Shown here: piece after piece, positions 1 to 8,354 of the stretch
Layout of the letters: every line of letters begins with the position of its first letter
How positions within the stretch are numbered: the stretch's first letter is position 1
Assembly (NCBI RefSeq): GCF_003574215.1
Contig: NZ_AP018559.1
Location: 1 to 64,000, forward strand
From: Hydrogenophilus thermoluteolus
GTDB lineage: Bacteria; Pseudomonadota; Gammaproteobacteria; Burkholderiales; Rhodocyclaceae
Reading direction: 5' to 3'
DNA: 64,000 bases
The notes under the pieces: model-generated
The model's database searches: none
What the model was told of the DNA's origin: nothing
The model's input: the letters and a program-made list of their open reading frames with translations, nothing else
Made by a program: the position numbers and the translations under genes

Positions 1-111
1 TTTTGCTGCGGATTCCGCTCGCATGCCGCAAAAACAGAAAACATGGTCTGATGTTTCACTTATATCATTTTTTCTGTAAAATTTCAATTACGACCGACAA
101 CGGAGCCGGTA

Positions 112-741
112 ATGATCATCGGAATGTTGAACCAAAAAGGGGGAGTGGGAAAAACCACCCTGAGTGTCAACCTGGCGGCAAGCCTGGCGCGGACAGGCGC
201 CCGTGTCTTGCTGATCGACGCCGACCCCCAGGGCAGCGCGCTCGACTGGGCCGCTGCGCGACAAGGTGAACCGCTCTTTACAGTGGTGGGGTTTCCCCGG
301 GCCACCGTTCACAAAGAGCTCAACCACTTGGGGCACGGGTACGACCACATCGTGATCGACGGCCCGCCGCGCGTCACCGATCTTGCCCGGTCGGTGATCA
401 TGGCCTCAGAAGTCGTCCTCATCCCGGTCCAGCCGTCCCCGTACGATATTTGGGCGGCTGCCGAGGTGGTCTCGCTCATCCAAGAGGCAGCCATCTATAA
501 AGAGGCACTGAAATCGGCGTTCGTGATCAACCGCCGCATTGCCAACACGGTGATCGGGCGCGATGTCAAAGAGGCGCTCGCAGCATACCCCATTCCGGTT
601 TTCGAGACGACGATCACACAACGGGTGGTGTTTGCCGAGGCGGCCGCGCAGGGGCTCTCCGTGCATGAGGCCGACCCCAACGGGGCCGCCACCACCGAAA
701 TCGAAGCATTGCGTGACGAATTGCAGAGGTTTGCCCCATGA
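112..741 (+). CDS. parA: ParA-family partition ATPase (copy 1)
   Basis: ParA/MinD-type Walker ATPase of 209 residues, expected to position plasmid copies on the nucleoid before division. The deviant Walker A motif KGGVGKTT lies near residues 9-16 and LLIDADPQG near residues 34-42. The ATG at 112 follows a GGAG-type ribosome site. Its stop overlaps the start of the next gene (ATGA), so the two form an operon with a small ribbon-helix-helix partner instead of a large ParB, the arrangement seen in small type Ib partition systems. A second, different ParA lies at 21805-22461. Confidence 0.9.
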   Translation: MIIGMLNQKGGVGKTTLSVNLAASLARTGARVLLIDADPQGSALDWAAARQGEPLFTVVGFPRATVHKELNHLGHGYDHIVIDGPPRVTDLARSVIMASEVVLIPVQPSPYDIWAAAEVVSLIQEAAIYKEALKSAFVINRRIANTVIGRDVKEALAAYPIPVFETTITQRVVFAEAAAQGLSVHEADPNGAATTEIEALRDELQRFAP

Positions 742-953
742 GCAAGAAAATCACCATCTCACCGAAACCCACCGCAGGTGCCGCCGATTCTTGGGTCAAA
801 AACCGCGAACTCCATAAAGAGCCGATGAAGCGGCTCACCATCGACATTCCCGAAAGCCTGCACCGCAAGATCAAAGCGCAGTGCGCGATGCGGGGCAACA
901 AGATCGTCGATGAGATCCGCGAGCTGCTTTTCGAGAAATACGGAAATCAGTAA
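738..953 (+). CDS. Ribbon-helix-helix partner of ParA
   Basis: Protein of 71 residues, translationally coupled to parA by an ATGA overlap. The C-terminal half (MKRLTIDIPESLHRKIKAQC onward) has the beta strand plus two helices of a ribbon-helix-helix DNA-binding fold, and the N-terminal 30 residues look disordered and basic. Position and size suggest the centromere-binding, autorepressing partner of ParA, as in ParG or omega-type proteins. The function is inferred from fold and context. Confidence 0.8.
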   Translation: MSKKITISPKPTAGAADSWVKNRELHKEPMKRLTIDIPESLHRKIKAQCAMRGNKIVDEIRELLFEKYGNQ

Positions 954-1030
954 TTGCGGATTTCGTGGACAGAGCTTCGTCTTGGAATTGCCATCACAGG
1001 TTGATTAGCAACGCACTACACGGCAACGAT

Positions 1031-1066
1031 CACCTTTGTGCGCTCGGCTGACCGCGCACAAAGGTG
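1031..1066 (+). terminator. Strong hairpin after the partition operon
   Basis: CACCTTTGTGCGC pairs perfectly with GCGCACAAAGGTG (13-bp stem, 10-nt loop), followed by a T-rich stretch. It probably terminates the parA operon. I see nothing else in the 954-1322 gap. Confidence 0.6.
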
Positions 1067-1682
1067 GTCTGTTTCTTCGTTTTCTTCAGTTGCAGCATTT
1101 TTCACGAAGACACAGGGCCAGAACCTACCAGTCAAGTAGTTCGGATAGGGGCGACGATTGAAAAACTTAGTCGCATTGTCGTTACATCAGTGACACAAGC
1201 TCAACTGGTTGGATCACGGATGATGGCTTTCCTTTTCCAAATTTCTTGTGGTCAATGACTTGACGTCCCGTGCCATTCATGATCTTGGCACCTTCGTAAC
1301 CATAAAAAGCAAACAAGGAGCGATGACGATGCACGTAAAAATCAACAAAGAGATTGGTAAAGAATACAATGAAACCGAATGGGAGGAATTGAAAATCGAC
1401 GGAAAACCGATAAACTTCCTTCAAAACCCGTTGATCAAAGGATTCAAAGGAAAGCAAAAGGTCAAGCCAATCACCAACAAAAAATACTGGCGCCTAGAGT
1501 TCTTCGGCAACACGGCTTTCAAGACAAACATTTTTGTCACTTTCTTCCCAACGAAGCCAGAAGACAAAAATGCTATTGCAAGGGCAATATGGCAGGATCT
1601 CGATCAAAACCAAGAACCAAACGAAGAGCATTACAAAAATGCATCTCAATGGTTGAGAGATTCCAACTCACTCAAACAAAAA

Positions 1683-3005
1683 GGTTGTGTACCATCCTTT
1701 CTGTAAATTCCGTTTAGCGCCTCTGGCAGGAAGTGCGCGGCGCTCGGTCTGACGCCATGACTTCGAGAAAGGAGTATGCCCATCATGGCGATGCGTGTCG
1801 AAACCAATCCTTTGGAAATGGCTTATGCTGTGTTGCTCGAACACGGACTGGAGGGTGCCGGCGAGGCTCTGCGCATCCTCGTCAATGAAGCCGCCAAGAT
1901 CGAACGATCCCAGTTCCTTGGAGCGGCGCCCTATGAACGTAGTGAGCGACGGCGTGACTACGCCAACGGGTACAAACCCAAGACGGTACTCACCCGCCTT
2001 GGTGAGCTGACCTTTCAGGTGCCCCAGGTGCGTTGCGGCGACTTCTACCCTTCTGCCCTCGAAAAAGGCACCCGCACCGATCAGGCGGTGCATCTGGCCC
2101 TGGCCGAGATGTACGTCCAGGGGGTCTCCACCCGCCGGGTGATCGAGGTACTGCAGCGCCTGCTGGGGCCGGAGATTTCGCTCTCCACCGCCCAGGTGAG
2201 CCGTGCCGCCGCCAGGCTCGACGAGGGGCTTGCGGCCTGGCGCGAGCGTCCTCTGGGCGAAGTGCCCTATCTCTTTCTGGATGCCCGTTACGAGAAAGTG
2301 CGGCTGGAAGGGCGAATCGTCGATTGTGCCGTCTTGATCGCCGTCGGCGTCGATGCGACGGGCAAACGGCGGGTGCTCGGTTGCACGGTGGCCACGTCGG
2401 AAGCCGAGATCAATTGGCGACGTTTCCTGGAATCCCTCCTGGCCAGAGGGTTGCACGGGATCAAGCTCATCATCGCGGATGATCATGCGGGCCTCAAAGC
2501 TGCCCGCAAAGCGGTGTTCCCTTCTGTTCCCTGGCAGCGTTGCCAGTTCCATCTGCAGCAAAACGCCGGCCAGTTCGTCACCCGACAGGAGGCGAAAAAG
2601 CACGTCGCCGCGACACTGCGCGCGATCTTCAATGCTCCGGACAAGGCAGAAGCCGAGCGGCTTTTGAAAGCCGCCCTGGACACCTGGCGCAAGGAGCATC
2701 CGAAACTGGCCGAGTGGGCCGAAACCGCGATTCCTGAATCCCTGACGGTGTTCGACTTCCCCGCTGCGCACCGTATCCGTTTGCGTACCACCAACGGGCT
2801 GGAACGCATCAACCGGGAACTGCGACGACGCACCCGGGTGGCCAGCATCTTCCCCAACATGGATTCCTGCCTGCGCCTGGTCTCGGCGCTGCTGGCCGAA
2901 CTCGACGACGAGTGGATGACCGGCAAGGTCTATCTCAACCTCAACCCGTAACCCCGGCGTCATGACCAACACCACGGAAATTTACAGAAAAAAGGTTGCA
3001 CAACC
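1683..3005 (+). mobile_element. IS256-family insertion sequence, intact
   Basis: The element has terminal inverted repeats: the left end reads GGTTGTGTACCATCCTTTC and the reverse complement of the right end reads GGTTGTGCAACCTTTTTTC, both continuing into CTGTAAAT. It is flanked by perfect 8-bp direct repeats AACAAAAA at 1675-1682 and 3006-3013, the duplication length expected for IS256. It encodes one transposase. The perfect duplication and open transposase frame indicate a recent insertion. Confidence 0.95.
1785..2951 (+). CDS. IS256-family (mutator type) transposase
   Basis: DDE transposase of about 388 residues. It has the family layout: an N-terminal zinc-ribbon-like and HTH region (VSTRRVIEVLQRLLG), the catalytic strand YLFLDARYEKVR, IIADDHAGL, the C/H signature WQRCQFHLQQN, and the C-terminal GLERINRELRRRTRVASIFPN segment with the last acidic residue. 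ATG 1785 is preferred to ATG 1776 because the AAAGGAG site at 1768-1774 is too close to 1776. The frame is complete. Confidence 0.93.
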   Translation: MAMRVETNPLEMAYAVLLEHGLEGAGEALRILVNEAAKIERSQFLGAAPYERSERRRDYANGYKPKTVLTRLGELTFQVPQVRCGDFYPSALEKGTRTDQAVHLALAEMYVQGVSTRRVIEVLQRLLGPEISLSTAQVSRAAARLDEGLAAWRERPLGEVPYLFLDARYEKVRLEGRIVDCAVLIAVGVDATGKRRVLGCTVATSEAEINWRRFLESLLARGLHGIKLIIADDHAGLKAARKAVFPSVPWQRCQFHLQQNAGQFVTRQEAKKHVAATLRAIFNAPDKAEAERLLKAALDTWRKEHPKLAEWAETAIPESLTVFDFPAAHRIRLRTTNGLERINRELRRRTRVASIFPNMDSCLRLVSALLAELDDEWMTGKVYLNLNP

Positions 3006-3610
3006 AACAAAAAGATTACGAAGAGCGCTCCAACCGCTATATCTGCATTGATGGAATGGGTATTTCTATGATAGGTAAAACATTTGAGAAAAAAACGTTC
3101 GAGCGAGCCATCATCCTGCTTTCTCTCGCTGTCGCTTATCGCATTCAAATCGAAAAGCTGATGAACATGCTGAGCGATTGCCAGCCTAACAAAAAAGAGT
3201 TGGAGAATCTTGTGCACAATGCACTACTTTTCAATGCCCAATGCTATTTCCGTCACCCAGTTAAAATGGAAAATAGCGAGCTTCCGCTTATTTGGGATGC
3301 GATCATCGATCGCTTGCGCATCGAAAACTTCAATAAAGAGCTCATTGAACAAACACAAGTACTTTATCGGATTATATCTGACATGGAATGCGACAAAGAA
3401 AACAAGCGTTGGCAATGGATCGGTTTTGCCTTGGGCCTCATTTCTGCATTACAGATATTAACATTATTTTCTGAAGAAACGAGAAGCAATTGGTGGCATA
3501 CTTTTTATAATTTGCTGATGGGATGATATGTTTTCCTGATTTAAATCGATCAGTCTGATTGATGTTTTTTCATATCCTCGTTTTCTGTCAGATCGAGAGG
3601 GGACATAAAA

Positions 3611-3850
3611 ATGGGATTTATCAAATGGTTTTCTTTTTTCAATAATACGTCGAACACGAATAACGACAACACTGGAACCTCATTTGATAACATGGTCGAT
3701 GAAATTGATTTTTTGTGCAACAACGAAATAAATCCTGCAAATGGCCTTCCGATGGTTGGCGGAGTTGATATTGAAGGAAATCCATATGGCACAGATTTTA
3801 GCAGCATGGATAATCTTTTCGACAACGACGATATTTTTAATGAATGGTAG
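3611..3850 (+). CDS. Small acidic AT-rich protein, unknown
   Basis: 79 residues with a good ribosome site (GAGAGGGG, 9 bases before ATG). It begins with a hydrophobic stretch (GFIKWFSFF) followed by a strongly acidic Asn/Asp-rich remainder. No family recognised. It shares low GC with the split gene just upstream and was probably acquired with it. Confidence 0.55.
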   Translation: MGFIKWFSFFNNTSNTNNDNTGTSFDNMVDEIDFLCNNEINPANGLPMVGGVDIEGNPYGTDFSSMDNLFDNDDIFNEW

Positions 3851-3903
3851 AGCTCCCGTCTGCAACGAAATTTTTTCTTGTCCGACCAGGACGTAGGTGA
3901 AGG

Positions 3904-3962
3904 TTACTCGTCTCCTTCAGGTCGGGATAGGTTTGACGCTTTGGTTAGAAGCCCAGCTTTGT
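3904..3962 (-). pseudogene. Tail of an IS21-family istB gene
   Basis: The minus strand encodes KAGLLTKASNLSRPEGDE and a stop. This matches the C-terminus of the IstB-like fragments at 7513-7662 and 33476-33655 (KAGLLTKAA(D/N)LPQPEGDR). Only the last 18 or so codons remain, fused to unrelated sequence beside MazF. Confidence 0.6.
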
Positions 3963-3979
3963 CATCGGTGATGACCGTG

Positions 3980-4306
3980 CTACCTCGGTAGCGCCAGATG
4001 CACCTTGATCGCATCCTCAACGGCCAACATATCCGCCTTGGATAGCACACCAATCCGATTTTTGAGCCGAGACTTGTCTGCGGCCATGATCTGATCGGCC
4101 ATCGCCTTGCTACTCTGTCCGGCAACCGTCACGACGGCTTCGCCAGGGTACTGTCTTCCGGTGTTGCTGGTCACGGGCACCACCACAACGCGCGACAGAT
4201 TCCTGTTGGCCGCGTCGTTGCTCACGATCACAGCCGGGCGTGTCTTGCGGATTTCGCTGCCAACCGCCGGGTCGAATTCAACCCACCACACTTCACCGCG
4301 TTTCAT
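3980..4306 (-). CDS. mazF: MazF/PemK-family endoribonuclease toxin
   Basis: 108-residue toxin of a type II pair; the family cuts mRNA at short sequences. It begins MKRGEVWWVEFDPAVGSEI and contains the core KTRPAVIVSNDAAN, VVVVPVTS and DQIMAADKSRL, all typical of MazF. ATG 4306 is chosen because the family signature starts there and it overlaps the end of the antitoxin by 14 bp, giving coupling. The pair lies between the mob genes and IS debris, so plasmid stabilisation is the likely role. Confidence 0.88.
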   Translation of the reverse strand: MKRGEVWWVEFDPAVGSEIRKTRPAVIVSNDAANRNLSRVVVVPVTSNTGRQYPGEAVVTVAGQSSKAMADQIMAADKSRLKNRIGVLSKADMLAVEDAIKVHLALPR

Positions 4307-4523
4307 CGGACATGTCTCTGGCAAGGGCGTTGCACCATTCGATCGCTTCTGCTTCTCGCTCCTGGTCGGCTGCCATCGCCCGGTAGCCTTCATCGAGCGA
4401 CCTATCCAAGACGTGAGGACGCAGTAAGTCCTCGATGAATTGGCTCATCTTGCGCCGCCCTACCATTCGGTAAAGCCCTTCGTAGACTTCTTCGTCGAGC
4501 GTGATCGTCATTTTCCGGTGCAT
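4293..4523 (-). CDS. Antitoxin of the MazF pair
   Basis: 76-residue protein beginning MHRKMTITLDEEVYEGLYRM, a ribbon-helix-helix start, with GRRKMSQFIEDLLRP as the helix pair and an acidic, flexible C-terminus that would cover the toxin. The start at 4523 follows GAGGTG; an in-frame ATG at 4556 has no such site. It precedes and overlaps mazF, the usual order for neutralisation and autorepression. Confidence 0.82.
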   Translation of the reverse strand: MHRKMTITLDEEVYEGLYRMVGRRKMSQFIEDLLRPHVLDRSLDEGYRAMAADQEREAEAIEWCNALARDMSDETR

Positions 4524-4596
4524 AATCACCTCATCTACACTGAATACGTACAACATTGTAATTGATTACAAAACGTCTGGCAGCACTTGCCCGTTA

Positions 4597-6261
4597 TCAG
4601 AAGGATGGGCCGTCGTAGTCGTTGTCAGCGTCGCGGTGACGCTGCGTCTTTATTCGTTCAACCGCTCTAGCGAGTCGATCAAGGTGTTCAGTCGCACGTC
4701 GAAGCTGGCCACCTGTTTGCTCCAGTCGATCATACGTGCGTCGAGTTCGTTCAAGCGTTTCGTCAAGTGTTCGACTTGCTGCGCCAAGGCGTCGATTTGC
4801 TTGTTTTGCGCGGTCAAGGTTTGCATCAAGAGTCGCTCGAGCTCGGTCATCTTCTGCTTTCTCCTGTTCGACTTTTGCGAGGATCTTTTTCTGGTGTTCG
4901 TCGGTGGGGATCACTTCGAGCCCACGGTCGAGCGCGATGCGCATGGCGTGGTAGAGGAACGTGTCGCTGCCTTTGAATTGGATCTGCTGCCATCCTTTTT
5001 CGAGCGCACGTTTGACGAGGTTGAACGCGGCTGCTTTGGCGCTCATTTGCTGCGCTTCGATGAGGTCACCGTGGTCGATGAGCATGCCGATCAGCCTGCC
5101 ATGAAAGTAGATCGGGATCGATATGGGCGCGTGCGGGCTTTCCAGTGGTCGTCCGCGGTCGGGTGGCTCTGTCTGCGGGGTCTGCCGTTTGGGATGACGA
5201 TGCACCGGGTTCCATGCCGCTCGTTTTTGCTTTTTCGGGTTGGTCGCGATTCGGGTTGGTTTGGGTCGAGGCTCCGGTGTCGGGCAGGGTAGTGGTGTTT
5301 CGTCGGGTGGTTCGTGGCGGTCGGTTGGCGCTGGCAAGGGGGTTGTTTCCGCGGGCTCGGGGGGGTGTGCGCCCAGGGTCTTTTGTGCCGCTTTGTCGTT
5401 TCGGTAGCGGTTGGCAATGCGCTGGTGGCGCTTGCGTAATAGCTCTTCGTATCGGTTTGCGGCTATCTGGGCTCGCTCGTGGCGTTCTGCCCGGTAGCGT
5501 TCCGAGGCTTGTGCGATTTTGTGAGCGTGTCGGTGGTCGATGCGGCAATCGGATTCGTAGTACCAACCTTTCAGCCGCAGGTTTTTTTTGTGGTCGGGGT
5601 GGCCAACGCTGAGGAATTTGTCGCTTCGGCGTTCGATACTAAGCCCGAGTTCTTGCAGGGCTTGGATCGTGTTTTCTCGGGTCCAGACGTTTCCTCGGGC
5701 GACGTGGGCGGCAGCAAGTTGGGTGATGTGGTCGTCGATCACGGCCAGGAGCGATTTTCTGTCTTTGGTCTGTTTGAGGTAGTCGGCCGCAGAGGCGGTC
5801 AGGCGTTTGCGTGCGGGGTCGTTGGGGTCGGCAAGGTCGTATTCGGCGTTGATCTTGTCTTTGAGGGCGTCGATGGTGCGTTCGTCGAGGGTGTGGACGT
5901 ACGGGTAGTAGGCTCTGCCGGTGGCGAGTTCGACGTTGGGGATGAGGAAGTGCAGTTCGGTTCGTCCTTTGTCGGTGTGTTTGACCCAGAGGATGTTGAT
6001 TTCGGCGGCACCGTCCGCGGAGAAGAAGCGTTCGTATTCGTCGATGATGCGCTCGGCGGTTGCGTCGTCGATGTGTTCGGCAAAGGAGAGGGCGCCTGAG
6101 GTGTAGCGGTAGCGCCCAGGGGCGGTGTTGATGAGTTGTTCAGTGAGATCCGGGTCGCCGCGTAGGATGGTGGCGCCGGGTCTGTTGCGGTCTTCGCCAA
6201 GAAGGTAGTCGATCGGCTCTTTGCCGATGCCGGTGCCGTGCGGGAAGAATTTATTCAGCAT
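4597..6261 (-). CDS. mobA: ColE1-type mobilisation relaxase
   Basis: 554-residue relaxase (PF03432-like). The N-terminal nuclease half holds the metal/active-site motif HTDKGRTELHF near residues 114-124. The spacing H-x6-E-x-H resembles the H-E-N triad of the ColE1 MbeA group, with His where the third residue is usually Asn. Residues 300-385 are Pro/Arg-rich and linker-like, followed by a second compact domain and a C-terminal coiled coil with heptad-like Leu/Arg. ATG 6261 lies inside the last codons of mobC, giving coupling. It would nick oriT and pilot the strand; no coupling protein or pilus gene is visible, so it is mobilisable and not self-transmissible from this window. Confidence 0.85.
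   Translation of the reverse strand: MLNKFFPHGTGIGKEPIDYLLGEDRNRPGATILRGDPDLTEQLINTAPGRYRYTSGALSFAEHIDDATAERIIDEYERFFSADGAAEINILWVKHTDKGRTELHFLIPNVELATGRAYYPYVHTLDERTIDALKDKINAEYDLADPNDPARKRLTASAADYLKQTKDRKSLLAVIDDHITQLAAAHVARGNVWTRENTIQALQELGLSIERRSDKFLSVGHPDHKKNLRLKGWYYESDCRIDHRHAHKIAQASERYRAERHERAQIAANRYEELLRKRHQRIANRYRNDKAAQKTLGAHPPEPAETTPLPAPTDRHEPPDETPLPCPTPEPRPKPTRIATNPKKQKRAAWNPVHRHPKRQTPQTEPPDRGRPLESPHAPISIPIYFHGRLIGMLIDHGDLIEAQQMSAKAAAFNLVKRALEKGWQQIQFKGSDTFLYHAMRIALDRGLEVIPTDEHQKKILAKVEQEKAEDDRARATLDANLDRAKQANRRLGAASRTLDETLERTRRTYDRLEQTGGQLRRATEHLDRLARAVERIKTQRHRDADNDYDGPSF
4650..4850 (-). CDS. mobD: MbeD/MobD-like protein nested inside mobA
   Basis: 66-residue frame, out of register with mobA, encoding MTELERLLMQTLTAQNKQID and a continuous heptad pattern (QQVEHLTKRLNELDARM). 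This matches the MbeD/MobD family of ColE1-like plasmids, whose genes also lie inside the 3' part of the relaxase gene. The plus-strand reverse complement shows AAGGAG-like purines 8-12 bases before the ATG. The family aids mobilisation or entry exclusion; here function is inferred from sequence type and nested position. Confidence 0.65.
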   Translation of the reverse strand: MTELERLLMQTLTAQNKQIDALAQQVEHLTKRLNELDARMIDWSKQVASFDVRLNTLIDSLERLNE

Positions 6262-6634
6262 GTTGCGCTACGAGGTTCTGGAGGTGGTCGGAGATGGTTT
6301 TCAGGGTGATGAGGCTTTCGAGAACCTCTGAGCGGGTAAGCGCTCCGTTTTTGTTGAGGGTGTTGAGCGTGCGGGCGATCTGGTTGATGTTGTTGCCGAT
6401 GCGGGCGACTTCTCGAACGAGCGCAGGGTCGGCGGCGTGGACGATCACTTGTTTGTAGGTGACATTTTTGTGCCGATCTTTGGCTTCTTGCAGGACGGCT
6501 TCACGGATGAGGCGGGCAAGGGTGGTGCGTTCGCGTTTGGCGACTTCTTTGAGTTGGGTTTTTTCTGCTTCGGTCATGCGAATTTTGACGATGACGTCGC
6601 GCTGCGCTTTGGTGGGTTTCGGGGTCGGGATCAT
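6251..6634 (-). CDS. mobC: MobC relaxosome accessory protein
   Basis: 127 residues. An N-terminal ribbon-helix-helix region (VIVKIRMTEAEKTQLKEVAK) is followed by the MobC signature VREVARIGNNINQIARTLN near residues 75-95. MobC binds next to nic and helps the relaxase open the strands. It is first in the mob operon and overlaps mobA by 11 bp. The candidate oriT lies directly upstream. Confidence 0.88.
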   Translation of the reverse strand: MIPTPKPTKAQRDVIVKIRMTEAEKTQLKEVAKRERTTLARLIREAVLQEAKDRHKNVTYKQVIVHAADPALVREVARIGNNINQIARTLNTLNKNGALTRSEVLESLITLKTISDHLQNLVAQHAE

Positions 6635-6699
6635 GGTGCGGCGCTCTTTGTTTCAGTTGGCGTCAAGGGTGGAGGGGGGGGTCAAGGGGGGCGGTAGCC

Positions 6700-6770
6700 C
6701 CGCCTTGCCAGCGCACGGGGGCCGTCAGGGCCACGTGCTATGCTGGCTTTATGAGAAAATATAGAGGATC
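6700..6770 (-). other. Candidate oriT upstream of mobC
   Basis: CTGGCTTTATG at 6743-6753 closely resembles the ColE1/pBR322 nick region (CTGG/CTTAACTATG), differing by an extra T. It sits about 110 bp upstream of mobC, the usual place for oriT, beside partly complementary GC-rich segments (6708-6738). The rest of 6635-7149 holds only a GC hairpin (CCGCCGCC/GGCGGCGG, 6867-6888) and no convincing gene. Confidence 0.5.
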
Positions 6771-7149
6771 CGCGGGCAAAGATCAAGACCAGAAGGACAA
6801 CGACAAGAGGCGGGGTTCAGTGTACGGCGGTGTTTTCAAGGGGTGCGTTTGCTCGCCTTTTGTTGTCCGCCGCCGCTTGGGGCGGCGGTGCTGCTGGGTT
6901 ATGTGCTCCCCTCACGTAGGCCAGGCTATTGTTGGGGCGCTTGGAGGATAGCTGTTGGGTATTGACCACCTCGAGAAATCGGCGCAGAAGGCGATCTCAT
7001 GGGGCGGTATAGCGCTGCTTTGGTTCGATTTCGAGCCGGTGAGTGACAGGTATGGGCCTTCGGGGCCTTGTTCGTCGTCAAGAATGTGTGTGTCGGTTTT
7101 TTTTGCTAGGTTGTCTTGCGTGGTTGTGGCCGAGCCGGGCACTTTTTGC

Positions 7150-7365
7150 CAAAAATAGTGCTAAATTTAGCGCTATTTTTATCGCTATTTTTATCGCTAT
7201 TTTTATCGCTATTTTTATCGTTAAATTTTGCGGTAAAGGGCCGAACGCCACAATTTTGGCGCAAAATCAGAGCAAAAAGCGCTTGTAACGCCAAATTTAG
7301 CGCTAAATTTAGTGCTACTAAATTCGGCACTATTTTTAGCGCTAAATTTAGCGCTATTTTCTGCA
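7150..7365. repeat. AT-rich iteron-like and palindromic repeat array
   Basis: Four tandem copies of the 12-mer ATTTTTATCGCT run from 7175 to 7222 (the last ends CGTT). Around them are several copies of TTTAGCGCT(A/-), including the perfect 18-bp palindrome AAATTTAGCGCTAAATTT at 7293-7310. The block is far more AT-rich than its surroundings. Reading frames across it give only repeat-encoded peptides. It could be a second replication origin, a partition site or a regulator-binding cluster; no initiator gene is adjacent. Confidence 0.7.
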
Positions 7366-7512
7366 TTCCCCCAGACGGTGCGGACCACGGGGACAATTGG
7401 GATGGGCTTCCGCGCTCCCTTTTCCGTCGTTCGCTGGTGTTCAAGCGGTGAAGTGACGATCGCCGGGTGAGCGTGCTCGTGATGGTGCCAGGCGCCGCCG
7501 TCTTGGAGCAGG

Positions 7513-7756
7513 GACGCTGTGGCCACGGCCATTCTCGACCGGCTGCTGCATCATGCCACCACCCTCAACATCAAGGGCGAGAGCTTCCGGCTCAAGGAAA
7601 AGCGCAAAGCCGGGCTCCTGACCAAAGCAGCCGACCTACCACAACCAGAAGGAGACAGGTAACCCACACCTACGGCCTGGGCAGCCAAGCAGCATTCCGT
7701 TGAAAACCGGACATCTCGAATCGGTGAAAAGCGGTCAATTGTGGTCGGGGTTGACA
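7513..7756 (+). pseudogene. 3' end of an IS21-family element (istB tail plus terminal repeat)
   Basis: Frame 7513-7662 encodes the IstB C-terminus (VATAILDRLLHHATTLNIKG... to EGDR). The following 94 bp, ending GGTCGGGGTTGACA at 7756, match the terminus at 33379-33475. The element end abuts an IS256 transposase fragment, so an IS21 copy once inserted there and was later mostly deleted, leaving no istA or istB 5' part. Confidence 0.75.
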
Positions 7757-7921
7757 GCGTCCCTGTTCGTCTGCCTGCCCCTCATATTTTGCCAGCATCT
7801 CGGCCAGCTCCGCCTCGATCGCTTGCTGAATCAGTCGCCTGGCGCCATTGCGCAGCAACTCCGTCAATGGATCCTCCATACCCTCTGGCATCGACAAGGC
7901 AACAGTGTTATCTTTACCCAT
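7757..7921 (-). pseudogene. N-terminal fragment of an IS256-family transposase
   Basis: About 55 codons: MGKDNTVALSMPEGMEDPLT then LLRNGARRLIQQAIEAELAE and KYEGQADEQGR, the standard N-terminus of IS256-group transposases. The frame is cut at 7757 by the IS21 terminus. The start follows GGAGCACGCC on the coding strand. Confidence 0.8.
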
Positions 7922-8027
7922 GGTGGCGTGCTCCTTTGCTGTTCATCAGTTGGGCAAAACCGATTTCAGCAGAGTACGCCGCCCTTTTCAATCACTCCGT
8001 ACACCAGTTTCGAGCATAGCTCGCCTC

Positions 8028-8354
8028 TTATTTCGCGATTCCCAAGAAGACAGCTAAGCAGCGCTCGATCGTTGTCAGCGTAGTCGTATCGATACGTCCA
8101 ATGATCTGACCGACTTTGTCCCGCCGCACGGTCATAATTTTGTCCACCATCACCTGTGATCGCTTGTGCAAGCCGTTTTCCGGGGTTGGCTCAACCGTGA
8201 CGCGCAACAACGGGGCATCCACAATGGTACTGGTTACAGGAAAGACGGTTATGCTGCTGAGCTCGTTGAACAGATCGGACTGGATCACCAACGCTGGCCT
8301 TGGTTTGCCAAAGTCGCCCTGGGTAACGATCGTTACCAAATCGCCGCGCATCAT
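8028..8354 (-). CDS. MazF/PemK-like toxin (second pair)
   Basis: 107-108 residues with the MazF fold signature: RGDLVTIVTQGDFGKPRPAL near the start, SSITVFPVTS and the family RxQVMVDKIMTV segment. The start (ATG 8354 or 8351) overlaps the antitoxin stop (ATGATG). It is clearly different in sequence from the toxin at 3980-4306, so the two are not recent duplicates. Confidence 0.85.
   Translation of the reverse strand: MMRGDLVTIVTQGDFGKPRPALVIQSDLFNELSSITVFPVTSTIVDAPLLRVTVEPTPENGLHKRSQVMVDKIMTVRRDKVGQIIGRIDTTTLTTIERCLAVFLGIAK

Larger units (their letters stand above)
1323..3526 (+). pseudogene. AT-rich gene of unknown function split by an IS256-family element
   Basis: The N-terminal part is 1323-1682 (ATG after AAGGAG) and the C-terminal part is 3014-3526. 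Removing the IS (1683-3005) and one copy of the 8-bp duplication AACAAAAA restores one continuous frame of 290 residues: ...SLKQK joins DYEERSNRY... The restored protein is rich in Lys and Glu, is helical, and ends with one predicted membrane segment (IGFALGLISALQI) near the C-terminus. I do not recognise the family. Base composition is much more AT-rich than the flanking plasmid genes, suggesting transfer. With the gene at 3611 it may have formed a small accessory operon. Confidence 0.75.

Noticed and set aside
1668..2975. A 435-codon open frame opposite the IS256 transposase
   Set aside because: Antisense shadow of a recognised transposase; no start signal or family motifs.
7175..7222. Tandem 12-mers considered as a CRISPR
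   Set aside because: No spacers separate the units and the period is only 12 bp.
7106..7444. Minus-strand frame with DKNSDKNS repeats across the AT-rich array
   Set aside because: The peptide simply translates the 12-bp DNA repeat; the repeats also make sense as palindromic DNA, and no ribosome site is present.
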